Positions 34,794 to 46,013 are shown, counted from the stretch's first letter. The stretch is 54,702 bases of DNA from Fidelibacterota bacterium (GCA_022561485.1 JADFRD010000006.1:1-54702); one strand, 5' to 3'. The notes: generated by a model not told the origin, from the sequence alone. Made by a program: numbers and translations.

Positions 34794-35845
34794 TATTTAA
34801 TAAACATGGCGTCGCCATAACTCAAAAAGCGATAGTTGTTCTTCTTTGCTTCACGATAGCCTTTCATCATTAAATCCCGATCGGAAAATGCCGAAATCAT
34901 CATGAGCAACGTGCTTTTGGGTTGGTGAAAATTGGTAATGATGCCGTCAACCATTTTGAAGTTATATGGCGGATAGATGAATTTATCCGTCCAACCGCGT
35001 TTAGGGGAAACTTGAAATCCCGAAACAGCTACTGTTTCCAAAGCGCGAACAGTTGACGTTCCCACGGCATATATTTTACGGCGCCTGCGTTTTGTTTCAT
35101 TGATCGCCAATGCTGTTTTTGGACTCACTTCGAAATATTCAGAATCCATCTGGTGTCTATTCAAATCTTCCACCTGCACCGAACGAAATGTCCCCAAGCC
35201 AATATGCAGGGTAACGTAAGCGATATTCACCCCTTTATCGGTTAATCTTTTCAAGAGTCCTTCTGTAAAATGCAGGCCGGCAGTGGGCGCGGCTACTGCA
35301 CCCCGCTCAGTTGCAAAAACAGTTTGATATCGAATCTTATCTTTCGCATTTGCAGGGCGTTTGATGTAGGGTGGAAGGGGTGAAGTGCCAATGCGATCTA
35401 TAATACTATAAAAATCATCACCTTCATATTCAAAGCGGACGACTCGGCCGCCTGATATGGTATTATCAATCACATCGCAAAATACAGTTTTTGCAAACAT
35501 AAGCTTGTTTCCGATACGGACTTTGCGAGCCGGGCGGACCATTACTTCCCAAAGCTCGTTCTCTAACTCCCGGAGTAAAAACACTTCAACTTTCGCTTCT
35601 GTTTTATCCTTGCTGGCATAAAGCCTGGCAGGGAATACTTTCGTATTGTTTAAAATCAGCAAATCATTTTTTCTGAAATATTCCACAATATTGGAAAATG
35701 TTTTATGTTCAATTTCATTCGTTTCCTTATCAATAACCATCATTTTAGATAAGTCTCTCCGTTTTGCCGGATATTGAGCTATATACTTTTCCGGTAAAGG
35801 ATAATCAAAATCAGTTAATTTGTATTTTTTCTTTTTATTAATCAT
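34793..35845 (-). CDS. queA: S-adenosylmethionine:tRNA ribosyltransferase-isomerase
   Basis: Transfers ribose from SAM to form epoxyqueuosine in tRNA. The 350 residues match Que[74 protein letters not shown], and the C-terminal [17 protein letters not shown]. Its ATG overlaps ruvB by 4 bp. The ruvB-queA-ispD run looks co-transcribed. Confidence 0.95.
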   Translation of the reverse strand: MINKKKKYKLTDFDYPLPEKYIAQYPAKRRDLSKMMVIDKETNEIEHKTFSNIVEYFRKNDLLILNNTKVFPARLYASKDKTEAKVEVFLLRELENELWEVMVRPARKVRIGNKLMFAKTVFCDVIDNTISGGRVVRFEYEGDDFYSIIDRIGTSPLPPYIKRPANAKDKIRYQTVFATERGAVAAPTAGLHFTEGLLKRLTDKGVNIAYVTLHIGLGTFRSVQVEDLNRHQMDSEYFEVSPKTALAINETKRRRRKIYAVGTSTVRALETVAVSGFQVSPKRGWTDKFIYPPYNFKMVDGIITNFHQPKSTLLMMISAFSDRDLMMKGYREAKKNNYRFLSYGDAMFIK

Positions 35846-36867
35846 TTAAATAACCTCTGTTGTGTTTTTGTATTATATGTTTTATTTAACAATTTATATG
35901 CCTTTTCCTGGGCGATGCGCCCCCTGGCAGTACGTTGAATAAATCCTTTTTTAATTAGATAGGGCTCGTACACATCTTCGATGGTTGTGGCGTCTTCACT
36001 CACCGCGACAGACAGCGAACTGACCCCCACCGGGCCGCCGTTGAATTGATCAATGAGTATTTCTAATATTCGTCGATCCATATCGTCTAATCCATGGGAA
36101 TCTATACCCATACCGTCCAGTGCTTCTTTGGCCACCGCTTCGTCGATCAACCCATTGGCTTTTACTTGTGCGTAGTCCCTGGCGCGCCGCAGAATGCGAT
36201 TGGCGATCCGGGGCGTTCCTCTGCTGCGGCTTGCCAGTTCTTTTGCTCCGCCTTTATCAATATCAACCTCTAATATTTGTGAGGAACGCTGAATGATGAG
36301 AAATAAGTCATCCGGGTTATAATAATCTACTCGGAGTACCACACCAAAACGATCACGCATGGGAGACGTCAGGTTTCCTAAACGTGTTGTGGCGCCAATT
36401 AATGTAAAGGGCTCTATATTCAATTGAACGCTGCGGGCGCTGGGGCCTTTATCGATCATAATTTCAATGCGATAATCTTCCATGGCAGAATAAAGATATT
36501 CTTCCACTACTGAATTCAACCGGTGTATTTCATCGATAAAAAATACATCGCGACCCTGAAGATTCGTCAATATTCCCGCTAAATCACCGGCTCGTTCGAT
36601 TACCGGCCCCGAAGACTGTTGTAAGTGTGATCCCAATTCCTTGGATATGATGTTTGCCAATGTTGTTTTCCCCAAGCCGGGTGGGCCAAAAAGCAGCACA
36701 TGATCCAATGACTCATTACGTTTATTCGCAGCCTCAATATAAAGCTTCAGATTATCAACTACCTCCCGTTGGCCTATAAATTCATTGAATTTTTCTGGCC
36801 GAAGAGACTTTTCAACTATGATGTCTTCTTCTAGCGGAGTCGGATCTGTAATATGTATTTCAGTCAT
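35842..36867 (-). CDS. ruvB: Holliday junction branch-migration helicase RuvB
   Basis: An AAA+ motor of 341 residues. [18 protein letters not shown], Walker [10 protein letters not shown], Walker B DEIHRL, sensor [19 protein letters not shown] and the C-terminal winged helix ([32 protein letters not shown]) are all present. ruvA is not next to it. No good Shine-Dalgarno is visible before the ATG at 36867. Confidence 0.96.
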   Translation of the reverse strand: MTEIHITDPTPLEEDIIVEKSLRPEKFNEFIGQREVVDNLKLYIEAANKRNESLDHVLLFGPPGLGKTTLANIISKELGSHLQQSSGPVIERAGDLAGILTNLQGRDVFFIDEIHRLNSVVEEYLYSAMEDYRIEIMIDKGPSARSVQLNIEPFTLIGATTRLGNLTSPMRDRFGVVLRVDYYNPDDLFLIIQRSSQILEVDIDKGGAKELASRSRGTPRIANRILRRARDYAQVKANGLIDEAVAKEALDGMGIDSHGLDDMDRRILEILIDQFNGGPVGVSSLSVAVSEDATTIEDVYEPYLIKKGFIQRTARGRIAQEKAYKLLNKTYNTKTQQRLFK

Positions 36868-37107
36868 TGATTAAACGAAATGATTGTATTTGTTCAAATT
36901 TTAGCCCCGGAAGATACTAAAATGTGGCAGGGGTCGTCAAATTTATTACTATGATTTTTCTATCTATCAATGAATGGTGTGAAGTCCAAATAATTTATAA
37001 CGTAATTATGAACTGATTTGTTTACGTTTTTTTGTACGAGTCTTTTATTTTTTTGTATTAATTTTTTCAATGCCATAAATTTAATAGAATTATTTATGGA
37101 GTGTATA

Positions 37108-37942
37108 ATGAATAGAAGTAAAATAATTATTGTTTTTTTCATTTGTGCAATACTTTTGTCGTTTGCTGAAATTTTCGGTAAAGACGCCGGCAAGCTCCGT
37201 ATTGTCAAAACTATTCAAATAACTCCGGATGGACAGTATTACCAGGATCCGAAGGTTGTCACCGGATGGAAGCATGGTTGTATTCAGAGGACGAAAGGGA
37301 GGGCTCTTAATACGGAATGCAGATGGAACAGGTCATATGGTTACCGTTTTGCCACATGGTAAGGATTCGCGTCAATATATTTGGTCACCGGGTTCAAAAA
37401 CAATAGCTTATAGGTTAAATACCTGGGAAAAAGGAATACGCATAAGCGCTGACTTGCATACTTTTGATATTCAAAGTAAACATTCATCTTTGTTGAAGGA
37501 AGAAATTCCGCCATTTCGATTTGCTAGATGGACAAATGAAGGTATAGAGGCTATAAGGGGTATTACCCGCCAAAAGAATAAAGAAAGAGAATTCGTAAAG
37601 CCAGCTATTACGAAGATTATTAATGTGACATCTGGAGAACTTCGACAATCCAATAATCCGATTGTTTATCACGATCAGATAGATAATAAACACTTTGTCA
37701 TCGTGGAAGATGGAGAGCTTATTATTTATCAAATTGGTGAAGCTGGAGGTTTCCATGGTCAAACGCTTATAGGCTCAGAAATTTTTGTCATTAACATAAA
37801 TGGTACTGATAAAAATCAACTAACTCATACGCCTGATATTATTGAAATGAAACCTCATTGGTCAGGAAGTAGTTTGAAAATAACATATTTCGATTATTTG
37901 ACAGGGACAATTTTTGTGTCCGAGTTAAAATATAAAGAATAA
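37108..37942 (+). pseudogene. Exported TolB/PD40-like beta-propeller protein, frameshifted
   Basis: The frame from the ATG at 37108 (GGAG eight bases upstream) encodes a signal peptide (KIIIVFFICAILLSFAEIF) and KTIQITPDGQYYQDP. At 37252 the frame slips by one base. The next frame continues smoothly as RLSPDGSMVVFRGRKGG and runs to the stop at 37942. Deleting one A of the GAAGG at 37251-37255 restores a single protein of about 277 residues with propeller-type SPDG, WSPGSK and HWSGSS repeats. The break is either a real pseudogene or an assembly indel. It is the first plus-strand gene after more than 36 kb of minus-strand genes. Confidence 0.72.
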
Positions 37943-38337
37943 TCATAGCGTGTATTAATTCGACAGTGGTTAACATATCAAAATACCGAATTTTGTTTTA
38001 GATAGTTATTAAGGATAAGTTTCATTGTTTACAGTATTATTTTTAAAAATGACATACCATCGCACAGGCATGGTCAGCTGATAAAAATGGTGGGGAAATC
38101 CCGTAGGGATTAAATGTCTATAAAACGGAAAAATCAATAAGCACAAACCCAGTAGGGTGTTCAACACCTAACGGCGTTGGTCGTAAGATATGATTATAGT
38201 TTATAGACATACAACTCCTACGGAGTGCAAAACAAGTTTTCAAAAGATACTTTACAAAATATTGCTGTATATCTTAGAACTAAGCCGTTAATAAAAACGC
38301 TGCTTGCTAAAAATATTGCAACTTTACTTTTTGGATG
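37943..38337. other. Intergenic region with a palindrome cluster
   Basis: No gene is visible. The segment between the broken propeller gene and the tkt stop contains a dense cluster of short palindromes at 38098-38226. Both flanking genes end here (convergent), so some of these hairpins may also act as terminators. Confidence 0.5.
38098..38226. repeat. Cluster of short palindromic repeats (ATGTCTATAAA family)
   Basis: Two 27-base units face each other: ATCCCGTAGGGAT followed by ATGTCTATAAA (38098-38124), and the reverse complement of ACTCCGTAGGAGT followed by ATGTCTATAAA (38200-38226). Between them are ACCC-AGTA-GGGT (38147-38158) and the overlapping palindrome GGTGTTCAACACC (38156-38168). 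A related unit is at 31597-31609. Palindromes of this CTCCGTAGGAG design are common between genes in Bacteroidota and relatives; their function is not known. Confidence 0.65.
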
Positions 38338-40677
38338 TTAAGTCGGAATATGATTTCTTAAACGTTTTAAACGTTGTGTTCGCTCCTTAGCGAACGTGAC
38401 AATTCCATCCCATATCCATCGGGGTGACAAATGGGCTTCGTCCACAATTTCGTCTACAGACCCACCGGTACGCCAACGATTATCCCAATCAGATGAAAGC
38501 GAATATTCTTCCACTGTTCTATTTGCCATCCATTTATACATCAATCTTCGTGCACCGTTGGTGATGATCATTGCATCATGCCATTCCGCCGAAGCAATAA
38601 TGCTGTTGCGGTATTCCTCACTTTGTCTTTGGAACAATTCCCAGGAAATAGCAGCCGCAATTTTTACATTCGGACCTTCTTCCTTGATTCTAGGCAGTAA
38701 TTGCACGATTGAATTTGTAGAACTTGTTCCGCGAACTATAATTACACCTTCTTTTTTCTTATCCGGATTGTAATTTTTTATAATATAGGCTCCTTTGGCT
38801 GCATCCATATACGAAGCCATGCCTAACGCTTCCCTGTCCGGAATTTCTATGGGTGGACGAGTTAAGTGCAGTGCAATAATTGGAATCCCCGTGTTAAACG
38901 CCGCCGCCATAGCCGGCGCAACTTCATTGTGTTCCCATGGATGGATATTGACAATCTGCCCCTCAGGGAAAAGATGTGTAACGCCGGGAGAAAAAATGCC
39001 AAAATGGGTGCGGCTGTCTTCGGCTGTTTCCGGCCCCGAATGACCCACCACCCATAAAATTTTGCCAACCTTAAAATCTGAATCCTGGGCAATCTGGCTG
39101 AATAAACGCAGGGGGCCATATTTAAGATAGCTGAACGATCCGTACGTGCTCATGGCGCCATAAAAGCCATTAAAGTCCGTATAAACATTGCGATTAAAGT
39201 TCACAGTCGCTAGTCCGGCCATCATCCCGGCGTTGGTAAATTCAGTAATCCCCTGAGGCATCAAAGGACTATCTATATTGGTGTCTTTATTAAAAAAACC
39301 GTGGTTGCCGTTTCCGTTCCATTCTTTGGCAAAACCGGAGATGTTTGTTGAATCAGCCAAATCAGCGCTCATGGCAATCACCAGCGGACGACCATATTTT
39401 TTCTCTGATACCGTATTAATATAACTGGCATACTTCGAAAAACCCACGCGGTTTGGAGCCATTTCGCCCGGCTTGGCGAATAAGTCACTTGGCAATTCCT
39501 TTAAGTTGAATATAGATTTATCATTGCATGGATTACCATCGGTGATACGACAAGCATCATGATTTTCAGTAACACTGTCTCCGATTTCCACCAGCGTATC
39601 GACTAAATAATCCACCAATTCCTGATTGTTTGTCAATACGGAAAATACCGTATTAAAATAGGATGTTGCCTGATCCACTTGGGTTTCTCTTGAGGCGGCT
39701 GCTTCATGGCCGAAACCTTCAAATTCCACACGGTATTTTTGGGCAAAGTCTTCTTTTGTTTTCCAGAATAAATCAGAATTCCGATTGTGTGCTGCGCCAT
39801 GACTGGCATGGTCATATTTATAATAACCACGACCTTTTCGCATTTTTGCATATAAAACTTTAGGTTGGTCCGGTTTTGCATTTTCTACCAAAAGCCTGTA
39901 ATACGCTTCCGTTAATGATTCCCAATCTTCTCCGTCCAGGGTGCCTTCTACATGCCAGCCGTGAGATCCAAACCAATCTTTCGGTGTTCCATACACGATA
40001 GAACTAAACGGTCTGTTATCGATTCCGTAATCATTCCAATCCAGGAAATAAATCAGATTTCCCAAGCCCAATCCCCAGGCGGAATTCATCGTTTCATGAG
40101 AAGCGCCTGCGGTAAAGCCGCCTTCGCCCTCAAAGGCAAAGACTTTTATATCGGGAGTATGGGCTAATTTTAATGCCAGTGCTTCGCCGGCCGCTGCCGG
40201 TGAACCGTGTCCGCTTGGACCTGTATTAAATTTGAAAAATAATGTTTTTCCTTCCATTTCCGCGTGGCCCGGTAAACCTCCGCTACGGCGCAACGTCAGC
40301 AAATCTTCCCAGCCAAGCTGAAATTCCTCCCCTTTTCTGTGTTGATATTTATCGTCGCCTGTTTGTGTGTATTTAATTCTCATTGCTTCATTGAATACAG
40401 CTAACGTGGCATATACCACCGGATTCGCATGGCCGGCCACCAACACGAAACGATCGGCAAAGCGTTTTCCAGCTTCGCGAATATCCCAGCGCATCGCTCC
40501 GGACAGTAATGTGGTTACCATTCCGTGAACTTTTGATCGGGAACCGCCGGGATGGCCGCTTTGACTCAAATTCAGCATAATATCAATGCTTTGATCAATC
40601 AGGTCTTTGGTGATTTCCCAAAAGGGGTAATACTGTTTTAATTCTTGGGGTGATTTCATGCTGAAATCATTTTCCAT
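38338..40677 (-). CDS. Transketolase-like ThDP enzyme, large variant
   Basis: A 779-residue thiamine-diphosphate enzyme, over 100 residues longer than E. coli transketolase. [14 protein letters not shown] and [14 protein letters not shown] at the N-terminus, [18 protein letters not shown], the ThDP site [39 protein letters not shown] and a C-terminal pyrimidine-binding half ([29 protein letters not shown]) support the family. GEG replaces the usual GDG, which occurs in some members. It probably works in the pentose phosphate network. A 2-oxoacid dehydrogenase E1-type role is less likely. The start overlaps the uvrA end by 11 bp. Confidence 0.82.
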   Translation of the reverse strand: MENDFSMKSPQELKQYYPFWEITKDLIDQSIDIMLNLSQSGHPGGSRSKVHGMVTTLLSGAMRWDIREAGKRFADRFVLVAGHANPVVYATLAVFNEAMRIKYTQTGDDKYQHRKGEEFQLGWEDLLTLRRSGGLPGHAEMEGKTLFFKFNTGPSGHGSPAAAGEALALKLAHTPDIKVFAFEGEGGFTAGASHETMNSAWGLGLGNLIYFLDWNDYGIDNRPFSSIVYGTPKDWFGSHGWHVEGTLDGEDWESLTEAYYRLLVENAKPDQPKVLYAKMRKGRGYYKYDHASHGAAHNRNSDLFWKTKEDFAQKYRVEFEGFGHEAAASRETQVDQATSYFNTVFSVLTNNQELVDYLVDTLVEIGDSVTENHDACRITDGNPCNDKSIFNLKELPSDLFAKPGEMAPNRVGFSKYASYINTVSEKKYGRPLVIAMSADLADSTNISGFAKEWNGNGNHGFFNKDTNIDSPLMPQGITEFTNAGMMAGLATVNFNRNVYTDFNGFYGAMSTYGSFSYLKYGPLRLFSQIAQDSDFKVGKILWVVGHSGPETAEDSRTHFGIFSPGVTHLFPEGQIVNIHPWEHNEVAPAMAAAFNTGIPIIALHLTRPPIEIPDREALGMASYMDAAKGAYIIKNYNPDKKKEGVIIVRGTSSTNSIVQLLPRIKEEGPNVKIAAAISWELFQRQSEEYRNSIIASAEWHDAMIITNGARRLMYKWMANRTVEEYSLSSDWDNRWRTGGSVDEIVDEAHLSPRWIWDGIVTFAKERTQRLKRLRNHIPT

Positions 40678-43504
40678 TTTTCTGATTGTTTAGAATTTTT
40701 TTAATAAAAGCTCCTGTATATGAGGATTTCTCTTTACTTAATGCTTCCGGCGTGCCCGCAAAAATAAGCTCGCCGCCTTCATCGCCGCCTTCGGGACCCA
40801 GATCAATAATCCAGTCAGCAGATTTAATGACATCTAAATTATGTTCAATGACGATCACCGTATTTCCCTGCTCCACTAATCGCTGAAGGACGCCTAATAA
40901 CATGTTTACATCTTCAAAATGAAGGCCTGTCGTCGGTTCATCCAAAATATATAATGTACGGTCGTTGCTGACCCGTGATAATTCTGTTGCTAATTTAACT
41001 CGTTGCGCTTCTCCACCGGACAAGGTTGTCGCCTGCTGCCCCAACCTGATATATCCAAGGCCAACCTCATTAAGGGTGGTTAATTTTTTCTTAATAGATG
41101 GAATATTTTCAAAAAATGACAGCGCTTCCTCGACAGACATGCTCAGCACATTTTCTATATTCTTTCCTTTATATCGAATTTCCAGTGTTTTGCGATTATA
41201 ACGGGCCCCTTTACACACTTCGCATGTAATATAAACATCCGGGAGAAAATTCATTTCAATTTTGATAATACCATCCCCTTGGCAGGATTCACACCGTCCA
41301 CCTTTTACATTGAAAGAAAAACGGCCCGGCTTATACCCCCGAATTTTTGCTTCGGGTAATTGTGCAAACAAATCACGAACAAACGTAAATACTCCAGTAT
41401 ATGTCGCCGGGTTTGAGCGTGGAGTCCGCCCAATGGGCTTTTGATCTATTTCAACTACTTTGTCCAGATATTGAAGTCCGTCAACTAAATCATAGGGGAG
41501 CGGGTAAGCGCGGGCATTGTTGAGTTCTTTATGAAGAATTGGGAAGAGAGTTTCGTTCACTAATGTGCTTTTTCCGCTTCCGGAAACACCCGTGACGACA
41601 ATCATCTTTCCTAATGGAAATTCAACGTCGATATTTTTCAGGTTATTTCCTGTATTACCTCGAACGGATAACATTTTCCCATTTCCGTTTCTTCGGCGGG
41701 CGGGTACTGGAATAGATCTTTTCCCGGATAGGTACATGCCGGTGATGGATTCTCTGCATTTTAAAATATCTTTCGGTTTTCCAATAAAAATCACTTCACC
41801 GCCATGTTCTCCTGCGCCGGGGCCCAGATCGATGAGTTCGTCAGCGAATAACATAGTCTCCCGATCATGTTCAACGACTAAAATAGTATTTCCCTGATCC
41901 CGCAATGTTTGCAAAGTGTTTAATAATCGGGCGTTATCCCTGGGGTGCAGACCGATTGAAGGTTCATCCAGCACATAAAGGACCCCCACTAGTTGTGAAC
42001 CGATTTGCGTTGCTAAACGTATACGCTGGGCTTCCCCGCCGGATAATGTAGTCGCTGAACGTTCCAGCGTTAGATAGCTTAAGCCAACATTCACCAGGAA
42101 GTTTAATCTATTTGTAACTTCCTTAAGGATTTGATCGGCGATTTGCTGTTCCGTCTTGGTCAAAATAATATTTTCAAAAAAATCAAGGGCAGCCCGAATA
42201 GACATTGAAGAAACATCTCCCAAACTCATTTCATTGATTAAAACGGACCGACTTTCAATCCGCAGACGGGCGCCATTACATTCCGGGCATGCCCGCATAC
42301 TCATGAACTGCTCTATCCAACTGCGTATATGCCCCGATTTCGTTTGTTTATACCGGCGCATCAAATTGTGAACCGTGCCTTCCCAGCCGCCGGTATATGT
42401 CCCTGTCCAACGATCTGAGGAATAAGTCATTTTTAATTTCTCATTTCCCGTTCCATACAGCAGCATTTTGCGTATCTTTGGATCCAACTTTATCCATGGT
42501 GTGGTGAAATTGAAATTGTAGTGCTTTGCTAAACTTTTCAGAATGCTGCCATACCAGTTCCCCCGAGGCTGTTCACCTAAAGGAACCACAGCTCCTTGGA
42601 TGAGTGACTTCGTTTTGTCAGGCACGATTAGCTCCGGATTAATTTCCATGTGGGAGCCCAAACCGTCACAATGTTTACAGGCTCCGTAAGGAGAATTGAA
42701 TGAAAACATCCTTGGGGACAATTCTTCCAAAGAAACTTCGCAATGGGGACAGGCAAAATGTTCACTGAATAAATGATCTTTTTTAGGCAGCTCATGGACA
42801 ATCAATAGTCCACTGCCAATTTTCAAGGCCAGCTCAATGGATTCAGTCAGGCGGTCTTTATAGTCATCTTCAATGATTAAACGATCTACGACCACTTCAA
42901 TGGTGTGCTTTTTATTTTTCTCTAATGGAATTTTATGATCTATGCTGTACACCTTCCCATCTACGCGGGCCCGAAGAAAACCTTCCTTTTTAATTTCTTC
43001 AAAGACACCTTTATGTTCTCCCTTTCGTCCCCGAACAACAGGCGCCAGAATAAAAATCTTCGTATTATCTTCAAATTTGCAGACTGTATCGACTATCTGC
43101 TGAACGGTTTGTTTTTGAATTGGGCGGCCGCAAATCCAGCAATTGGGTTTGCCAATGTGTGCAAATAGCAACCTTAAATAATCGTGTATTTCTGTTACGG
43201 TGCCGACGGTTGATCGCGGGTTTCTTGCAGTGGATTTTTGCTCGATGGATATGGCTGGAGACAATCCTTCAATGGTGTCCATGTCCGGTTTTTCCATGAG
43301 GCCTATAAACTGTCTGGCGTAAGAGGATAAGCTTTCCACATAGCGGCGCTGGCCTTCAGCATAAATGGTGTCAAAAGCCAATGAAGATTTTCCGGAGCCG
43401 GAAAGACCGGTGATGACCACTAGTTTATTTCGCGGTATTTCCAGGTCTATATTTTTGAGGTTATGTTGACGGGCACCCCTTATAATGATTTTTTCTGGCT
43501 GCAT
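40667..43504 (-). CDS. uvrA: UvrABC excinuclease subunit A
   Basis: Damage-recognition ATPase of nucleotide excision repair, 945 residues. It has two ABC modules: Walker [14 protein letters not shown] and [13 protein letters not shown], two signatures [13 protein letters not shown] and [13 protein letters not shown], and zinc-finger cysteine pairs including CWICGRP, CPHC, CKHC, CESC and CEVC. I use the ATG at 43504 ([20 protein letters not shown]), the normal UvrA start. A TTG three codons upstream is also in frame. Confidence 0.96.
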   Translation of the reverse strand: MQPEKIIIRGARQHNLKNIDLEIPRNKLVVITGLSGSGKSSLAFDTIYAEGQRRYVESLSSYARQFIGLMEKPDMDTIEGLSPAISIEQKSTARNPRSTVGTVTEIHDYLRLLFAHIGKPNCWICGRPIQKQTVQQIVDTVCKFEDNTKIFILAPVVRGRKGEHKGVFEEIKKEGFLRARVDGKVYSIDHKIPLEKNKKHTIEVVVDRLIIEDDYKDRLTESIELALKIGSGLLIVHELPKKDHLFSEHFACPHCEVSLEELSPRMFSFNSPYGACKHCDGLGSHMEINPELIVPDKTKSLIQGAVVPLGEQPRGNWYGSILKSLAKHYNFNFTTPWIKLDPKIRKMLLYGTGNEKLKMTYSSDRWTGTYTGGWEGTVHNLMRRYKQTKSGHIRSWIEQFMSMRACPECNGARLRIESRSVLINEMSLGDVSSMSIRAALDFFENIILTKTEQQIADQILKEVTNRLNFLVNVGLSYLTLERSATTLSGGEAQRIRLATQIGSQLVGVLYVLDEPSIGLHPRDNARLLNTLQTLRDQGNTILVVEHDRETMLFADELIDLGPGAGEHGGEVIFIGKPKDILKCRESITGMYLSGKRSIPVPARRRNGNGKMLSVRGNTGNNLKNIDVEFPLGKMIVVTGVSGSGKSTLVNETLFPILHKELNNARAYPLPYDLVDGLQYLDKVVEIDQKPIGRTPRSNPATYTGVFTFVRDLFAQLPEAKIRGYKPGRFSFNVKGGRCESCQGDGIIKIEMNFLPDVYITCEVCKGARYNRKTLEIRYKGKNIENVLSMSVEEALSFFENIPSIKKKLTTLNEVGLGYIRLGQQATTLSGGEAQRVKLATELSRVSNDRTLYILDEPTTGLHFEDVNMLLGVLQRLVEQGNTVIVIEHNLDVIKSADWIIDLGPEGGDEGGELIFAGTPEALSKEKSSYTGAFIKKILNNQKNGK

Positions 43505-43668
43505 TTTACCCAATTATTCAATTTCAAAAGACATCCCTGAATTTACGAATTATTACACCTGTTTCATAAAAGCATTTGCATTTATCTAACTGGCTTGCGG
43601 GTGACTGGTGAATGGTTGAGTGCCCGCCCGCCGCCTGTCTGCAGGAGCGACACCATAGACATACTATG

Positions 43669-44910
43669 TCAAGCACTTTGTAAAACAGTGACGTAATCGC
43701 GTTGGTTCATAGCATGTTTCACCATGTCTGCCAGAAAGATCCGTTCATCATATAAAGCGTATTTCTTCCACATGGCAAAAATGATTTTCAGCCATTTATC
43801 TGCCAGCAGTCGCAAGGCGTGGTTGTGGGTCTTTCCCATTTCCCGGTGTTTCTGATAGTAACGATAAGCCCATTGGCTGCGGGTAAGGCTGCAGAAGGCA
43901 AACAACTGCAGTGCATTCCTAAAGGGTTTGCGGCAACCATAGCGAAACCTGACACTCATATAATTCCCACTCTGTTTTGTGACCGGAGCAACGCCAGCCA
44001 GGGGTCTGACCTCACCCACACATTGGTAACGGGTCCGGTCATCGCCCAAGTGACTCAATATCCGGGATGCCAGATTAGCGCCGGCGCCAGGGAGGCTTAA
44101 GAAAATGTCCTTGTCAGAATGTTTATCCAGCAGTCGTTCAATCTCACGATCGTATTGCTCTATTTGGTTACACAGCGTTATTAACGGTTCTACGATGGCT
44201 ATCATTTGGCGGGCTTTGGCTCTTTTCACTACTGGATCAATGGGGATAGGAGCTATTTGGCTATGACGAATAATCTTCTTCAACAGGGAGGGATTATTCA
44301 CCTTGCGCTTTTTCAGCAACTGAAGGATCTGTTTTTCACTTTTCCGGTTAATATCTTCCCAGGTAGGAAACAATTTCAGGAAGGTGAAAGCCGACAAGCT
44401 GGTCAGGTCAGAAAAGAGATAGCACGCTTCCGGGTAATAGGCTTTCAAACAAGATCGCAATTGATTGATGAACTTTGTCTTCGTCTGACCGAGTTTCTCT
44501 CTATCCTGGGTCAATATTTTCAACTCACGAACCAGGTCGCTTGCAGGTACAATAGGCTTATGTCGGTTTATATCGGTCCTGATTATGTTGGCCAACACCA
44601 AAGCATCAAAAAAGTCATCTTTTGCTTTACTCACACGGTACCGGTCACGATAGCGATCCACAGCCTTGGGGTTGATAGCATAGACAGTGTATCCTTCATC
44701 CATGAGAAAATCCACCAGAGGGGAATTAGGAGTCTCTATGGTGAATAGGATATTATCTTTATCTGTTGTAACAGTTCTTACTCGGTTGATGAGTTCTGTG
44801 AACCCTTCAGCGTTGTTATTGACCCGAAATGATTTAGCCGTATCGCCCTCGTGGTCTACGATGACAATAACGAAATCTTTGTCGGACCAGTCAATTCCAC
44901 AAAATAACAT
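43669..44910 (-). CDS. IS110-family transposase (DEDD/serine recombinase)
   Basis: A 413-residue transposase with an N-terminal RuvC-like DEDD domain: Asp7 (CGIDWSD), Glu59 (FTIETPN), and Asp99 and Asp102 (KDDFFDALVLA). The C-terminal Transposase_20 domain is seen in LSLPGAGANLASRILSHLGD and PLAGVAPVTKQSGNY, the latter likely carrying the catalytic Ser. The frame is intact. The ATG at 44910 has AGGAG eight bases upstream. A hairpin GACATA-C-TATGTC overlaps the stop codon. Confidence 0.93.
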   Translation of the reverse strand: MLFCGIDWSDKDFVIVIVDHEGDTAKSFRVNNNAEGFTELINRVRTVTTDKDNILFTIETPNSPLVDFLMDEGYTVYAINPKAVDRYRDRYRVSKAKDDFFDALVLANIIRTDINRHKPIVPASDLVRELKILTQDREKLGQTKTKFINQLRSCLKAYYPEACYLFSDLTSLSAFTFLKLFPTWEDINRKSEKQILQLLKKRKVNNPSLLKKIIRHSQIAPIPIDPVVKRAKARQMIAIVEPLITLCNQIEQYDREIERLLDKHSDKDIFLSLPGAGANLASRILSHLGDDRTRYQCVGEVRPLAGVAPVTKQSGNYMSVRFRYGCRKPFRNALQLFAFCSLTRSQWAYRYYQKHREMGKTHNHALRLLADKWLKIIFAMWKKYALYDERIFLADMVKHAMNQRDYVTVLQSA

Positions 44911-45115
44911 TTTTATTACTCCTTTTTTTTCAATGGCCTTTGTAAACTTGTCTTGGCCTTATAGTGGTCTTCTCCGGTGGTGTCCAGAGAGACAGCATAC
45001 TATTGAAGATCAAGTCCTTTTGAGGCGGGGAGAGGGGCAGTCTACGCTAGGTGATCTTATCACAAGGCAGGATGGTCCTCTCTCCTCGCTTACCATTATT
45101 TTAAAGTATTATTCT
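44911..45115 (-). ncRNA. Candidate bridge RNA region of the IS110 element
   Basis: In IS110-group elements the non-coding part upstream of the transposase is transcribed as a bridge RNA that pairs with donor and target DNA. This 205-base stretch has the right position and length and several possible stems on the minus strand: GTGAT-AAG-ATCAC, a long imperfect pairing of the GAGGAGAGAGG segment with CCCCTCTCCCCGCCTC, and GGCC...GGCC just before the ribosome site. The function is inferred from the family; loops matching the element's flanks were not confirmed. Confidence 0.42.
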
Positions 45116-45251
45116 TAGTTTAATATTACCATGAATAGGCGGAAGGTATACCTATAAGGCAGGAAGGGTACGTAGGCGGGGTAACGGGTAAGTGGTGGAT
45201 GTCAGAAAATTCAATCACTTTCTAGCAGGATGTTACATCCTGCTGAAGTAA
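45116..45251. other. Spacer between the IS110 element and gpmA
   Basis: Together with the preceding candidate RNA region this gives 341 bases without a coding gene. It holds the small palindrome AGGTATACCT (45145-45154), a provisional IS-end repeat, and the hairpin behind gpmA. No gene is seen. Confidence 0.4.
45223..45243 (-). terminator. Hairpin behind gpmA
   Basis: A perfect 9-bp stem AGCAGGATG/CATCCTGCT with a 3-base loop begins nine bases after the gpmA stop. The following minus-strand sequence (AGAAAGTG) has no T-run, so it is a weak intrinsic terminator or an mRNA 3'-end stabiliser. Confidence 0.5.
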
Positions 45252-45998
45252 TCATTTCACTTTCCCTTGGGCGGCAACTTCAGCGGCTTTTTGGGCAATG
45301 GCTTCCGGATCTCCGAGATAATAGTGTTTGATTGGGGTCAGGTTTTCTTTGAGTTCATAAACCAATGGAACACCTGTTGGTATATTGAGTCCAACTATTT
45401 CTTCATCAGAAATTTTATCCAGATATTTTACCAATGCCCGAAGAGAATTTCCGTGGGCAACGATCAATACTCTTTTACCGGATTTTACATCCGGTGCAAT
45501 TTGATCAAACCAATAGGGAAGAAACCGATCCACAGTATCTTTTAAACATTCTGATGCCGGCAAATCACCGGGATCTAAATCTTTATAAATTGAATCAAAT
45601 CTTGGGTGCCTTTTATCATCCATGTCCAGTTTAGGTGGCGGTGTGGTGTAACTCCGTCGCCAAGTGAGGACTTGATCTTCACCGTATTTTTCCGCTGTTT
45701 CAGCTTTATTTAATCCTTGCAACGCACCGTAGTGACGTTCATTCAGTCGCCAATTATAAATAATAGGGATATCTGTGATGCCCATTTCATCCAGGCAAAT
45801 TTCCATGGTGCGAATGGCACGTGTCAAAACGGATGTATGGATCACATCAAATTCATAACCTTCATCCTTCAGAATTTTTCCGGATGATTGCGCTTCTTCT
45901 TCTCCTTTGGATGTTAAGTCCACGTCGGTCCAGCCGGTGAATCGGTTTTCTAAATTCCATTGGCTTTCACCGTGGCGCAGTAAAACTAATTTGAACAT
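45252..45998 (-). CDS. gpmA: 2,3-bisphosphoglycerate-dependent phosphoglycerate mutase
   Basis: Interconverts 3- and 2-phosphoglycerate. The 248-residue protein starts [28 protein letters not shown] with the phosphorylated His9 in [27 protein letters not shown] and the second catalytic His in [14 protein letters not shown] are intact. AAAGGA lies six bases before the ATG at 45998; an ATG just before it (46001) and a TTG at 46013 are in frame alternatives. The IS110 element lies downstream. Confidence 0.95.
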   Translation of the reverse strand: MFKLVLLRHGESQWNLENRFTGWTDVDLTSKGEEEAQSSGKILKDEGYEFDVIHTSVLTRAIRTMEICLDEMGITDIPIIYNWRLNERHYGALQGLNKAETAEKYGEDQVLTWRRSYTTPPPKLDMDDKRHPRFDSIYKDLDPGDLPASECLKDTVDRFLPYWFDQIAPDVKSGKRVLIVAHGNSLRALVKYLDKISDEEIVGLNIPTGVPLVYELKENLTPIKHYYLGDPEAIAQKAAEVAAQGKVK

Positions 45999-46013
45999 CA
46001 TGTATCCTTTCAA

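Larger units (their letters stand above)
43598..45201 (-). mobile_element. IS110-family insertion sequence (ends approximate)
   Basis: An IS110-type element with its transposase on the minus strand, a non-coding stretch of about 200-290 bases before the gene and a short one after it. IS110 elements lack terminal inverted repeats and make no ordinary target duplication, so the ends cannot be read by eye. I used two imperfect 17-bp direct repeats as provisional limits: CGGGTGACTGGTGAATG at 43598-43614 and CGGGTAAGTGGTGGATG at 45185-45201 (14 of 17 identical). The true ends may lie further in. Confidence 0.6.

Noticed and set aside
37943-38337. Possible CRISPR array in the palindrome cluster
   Set aside because: The units are hairpins in opposite orientation with no regular spacers, and no cas genes are in the window.
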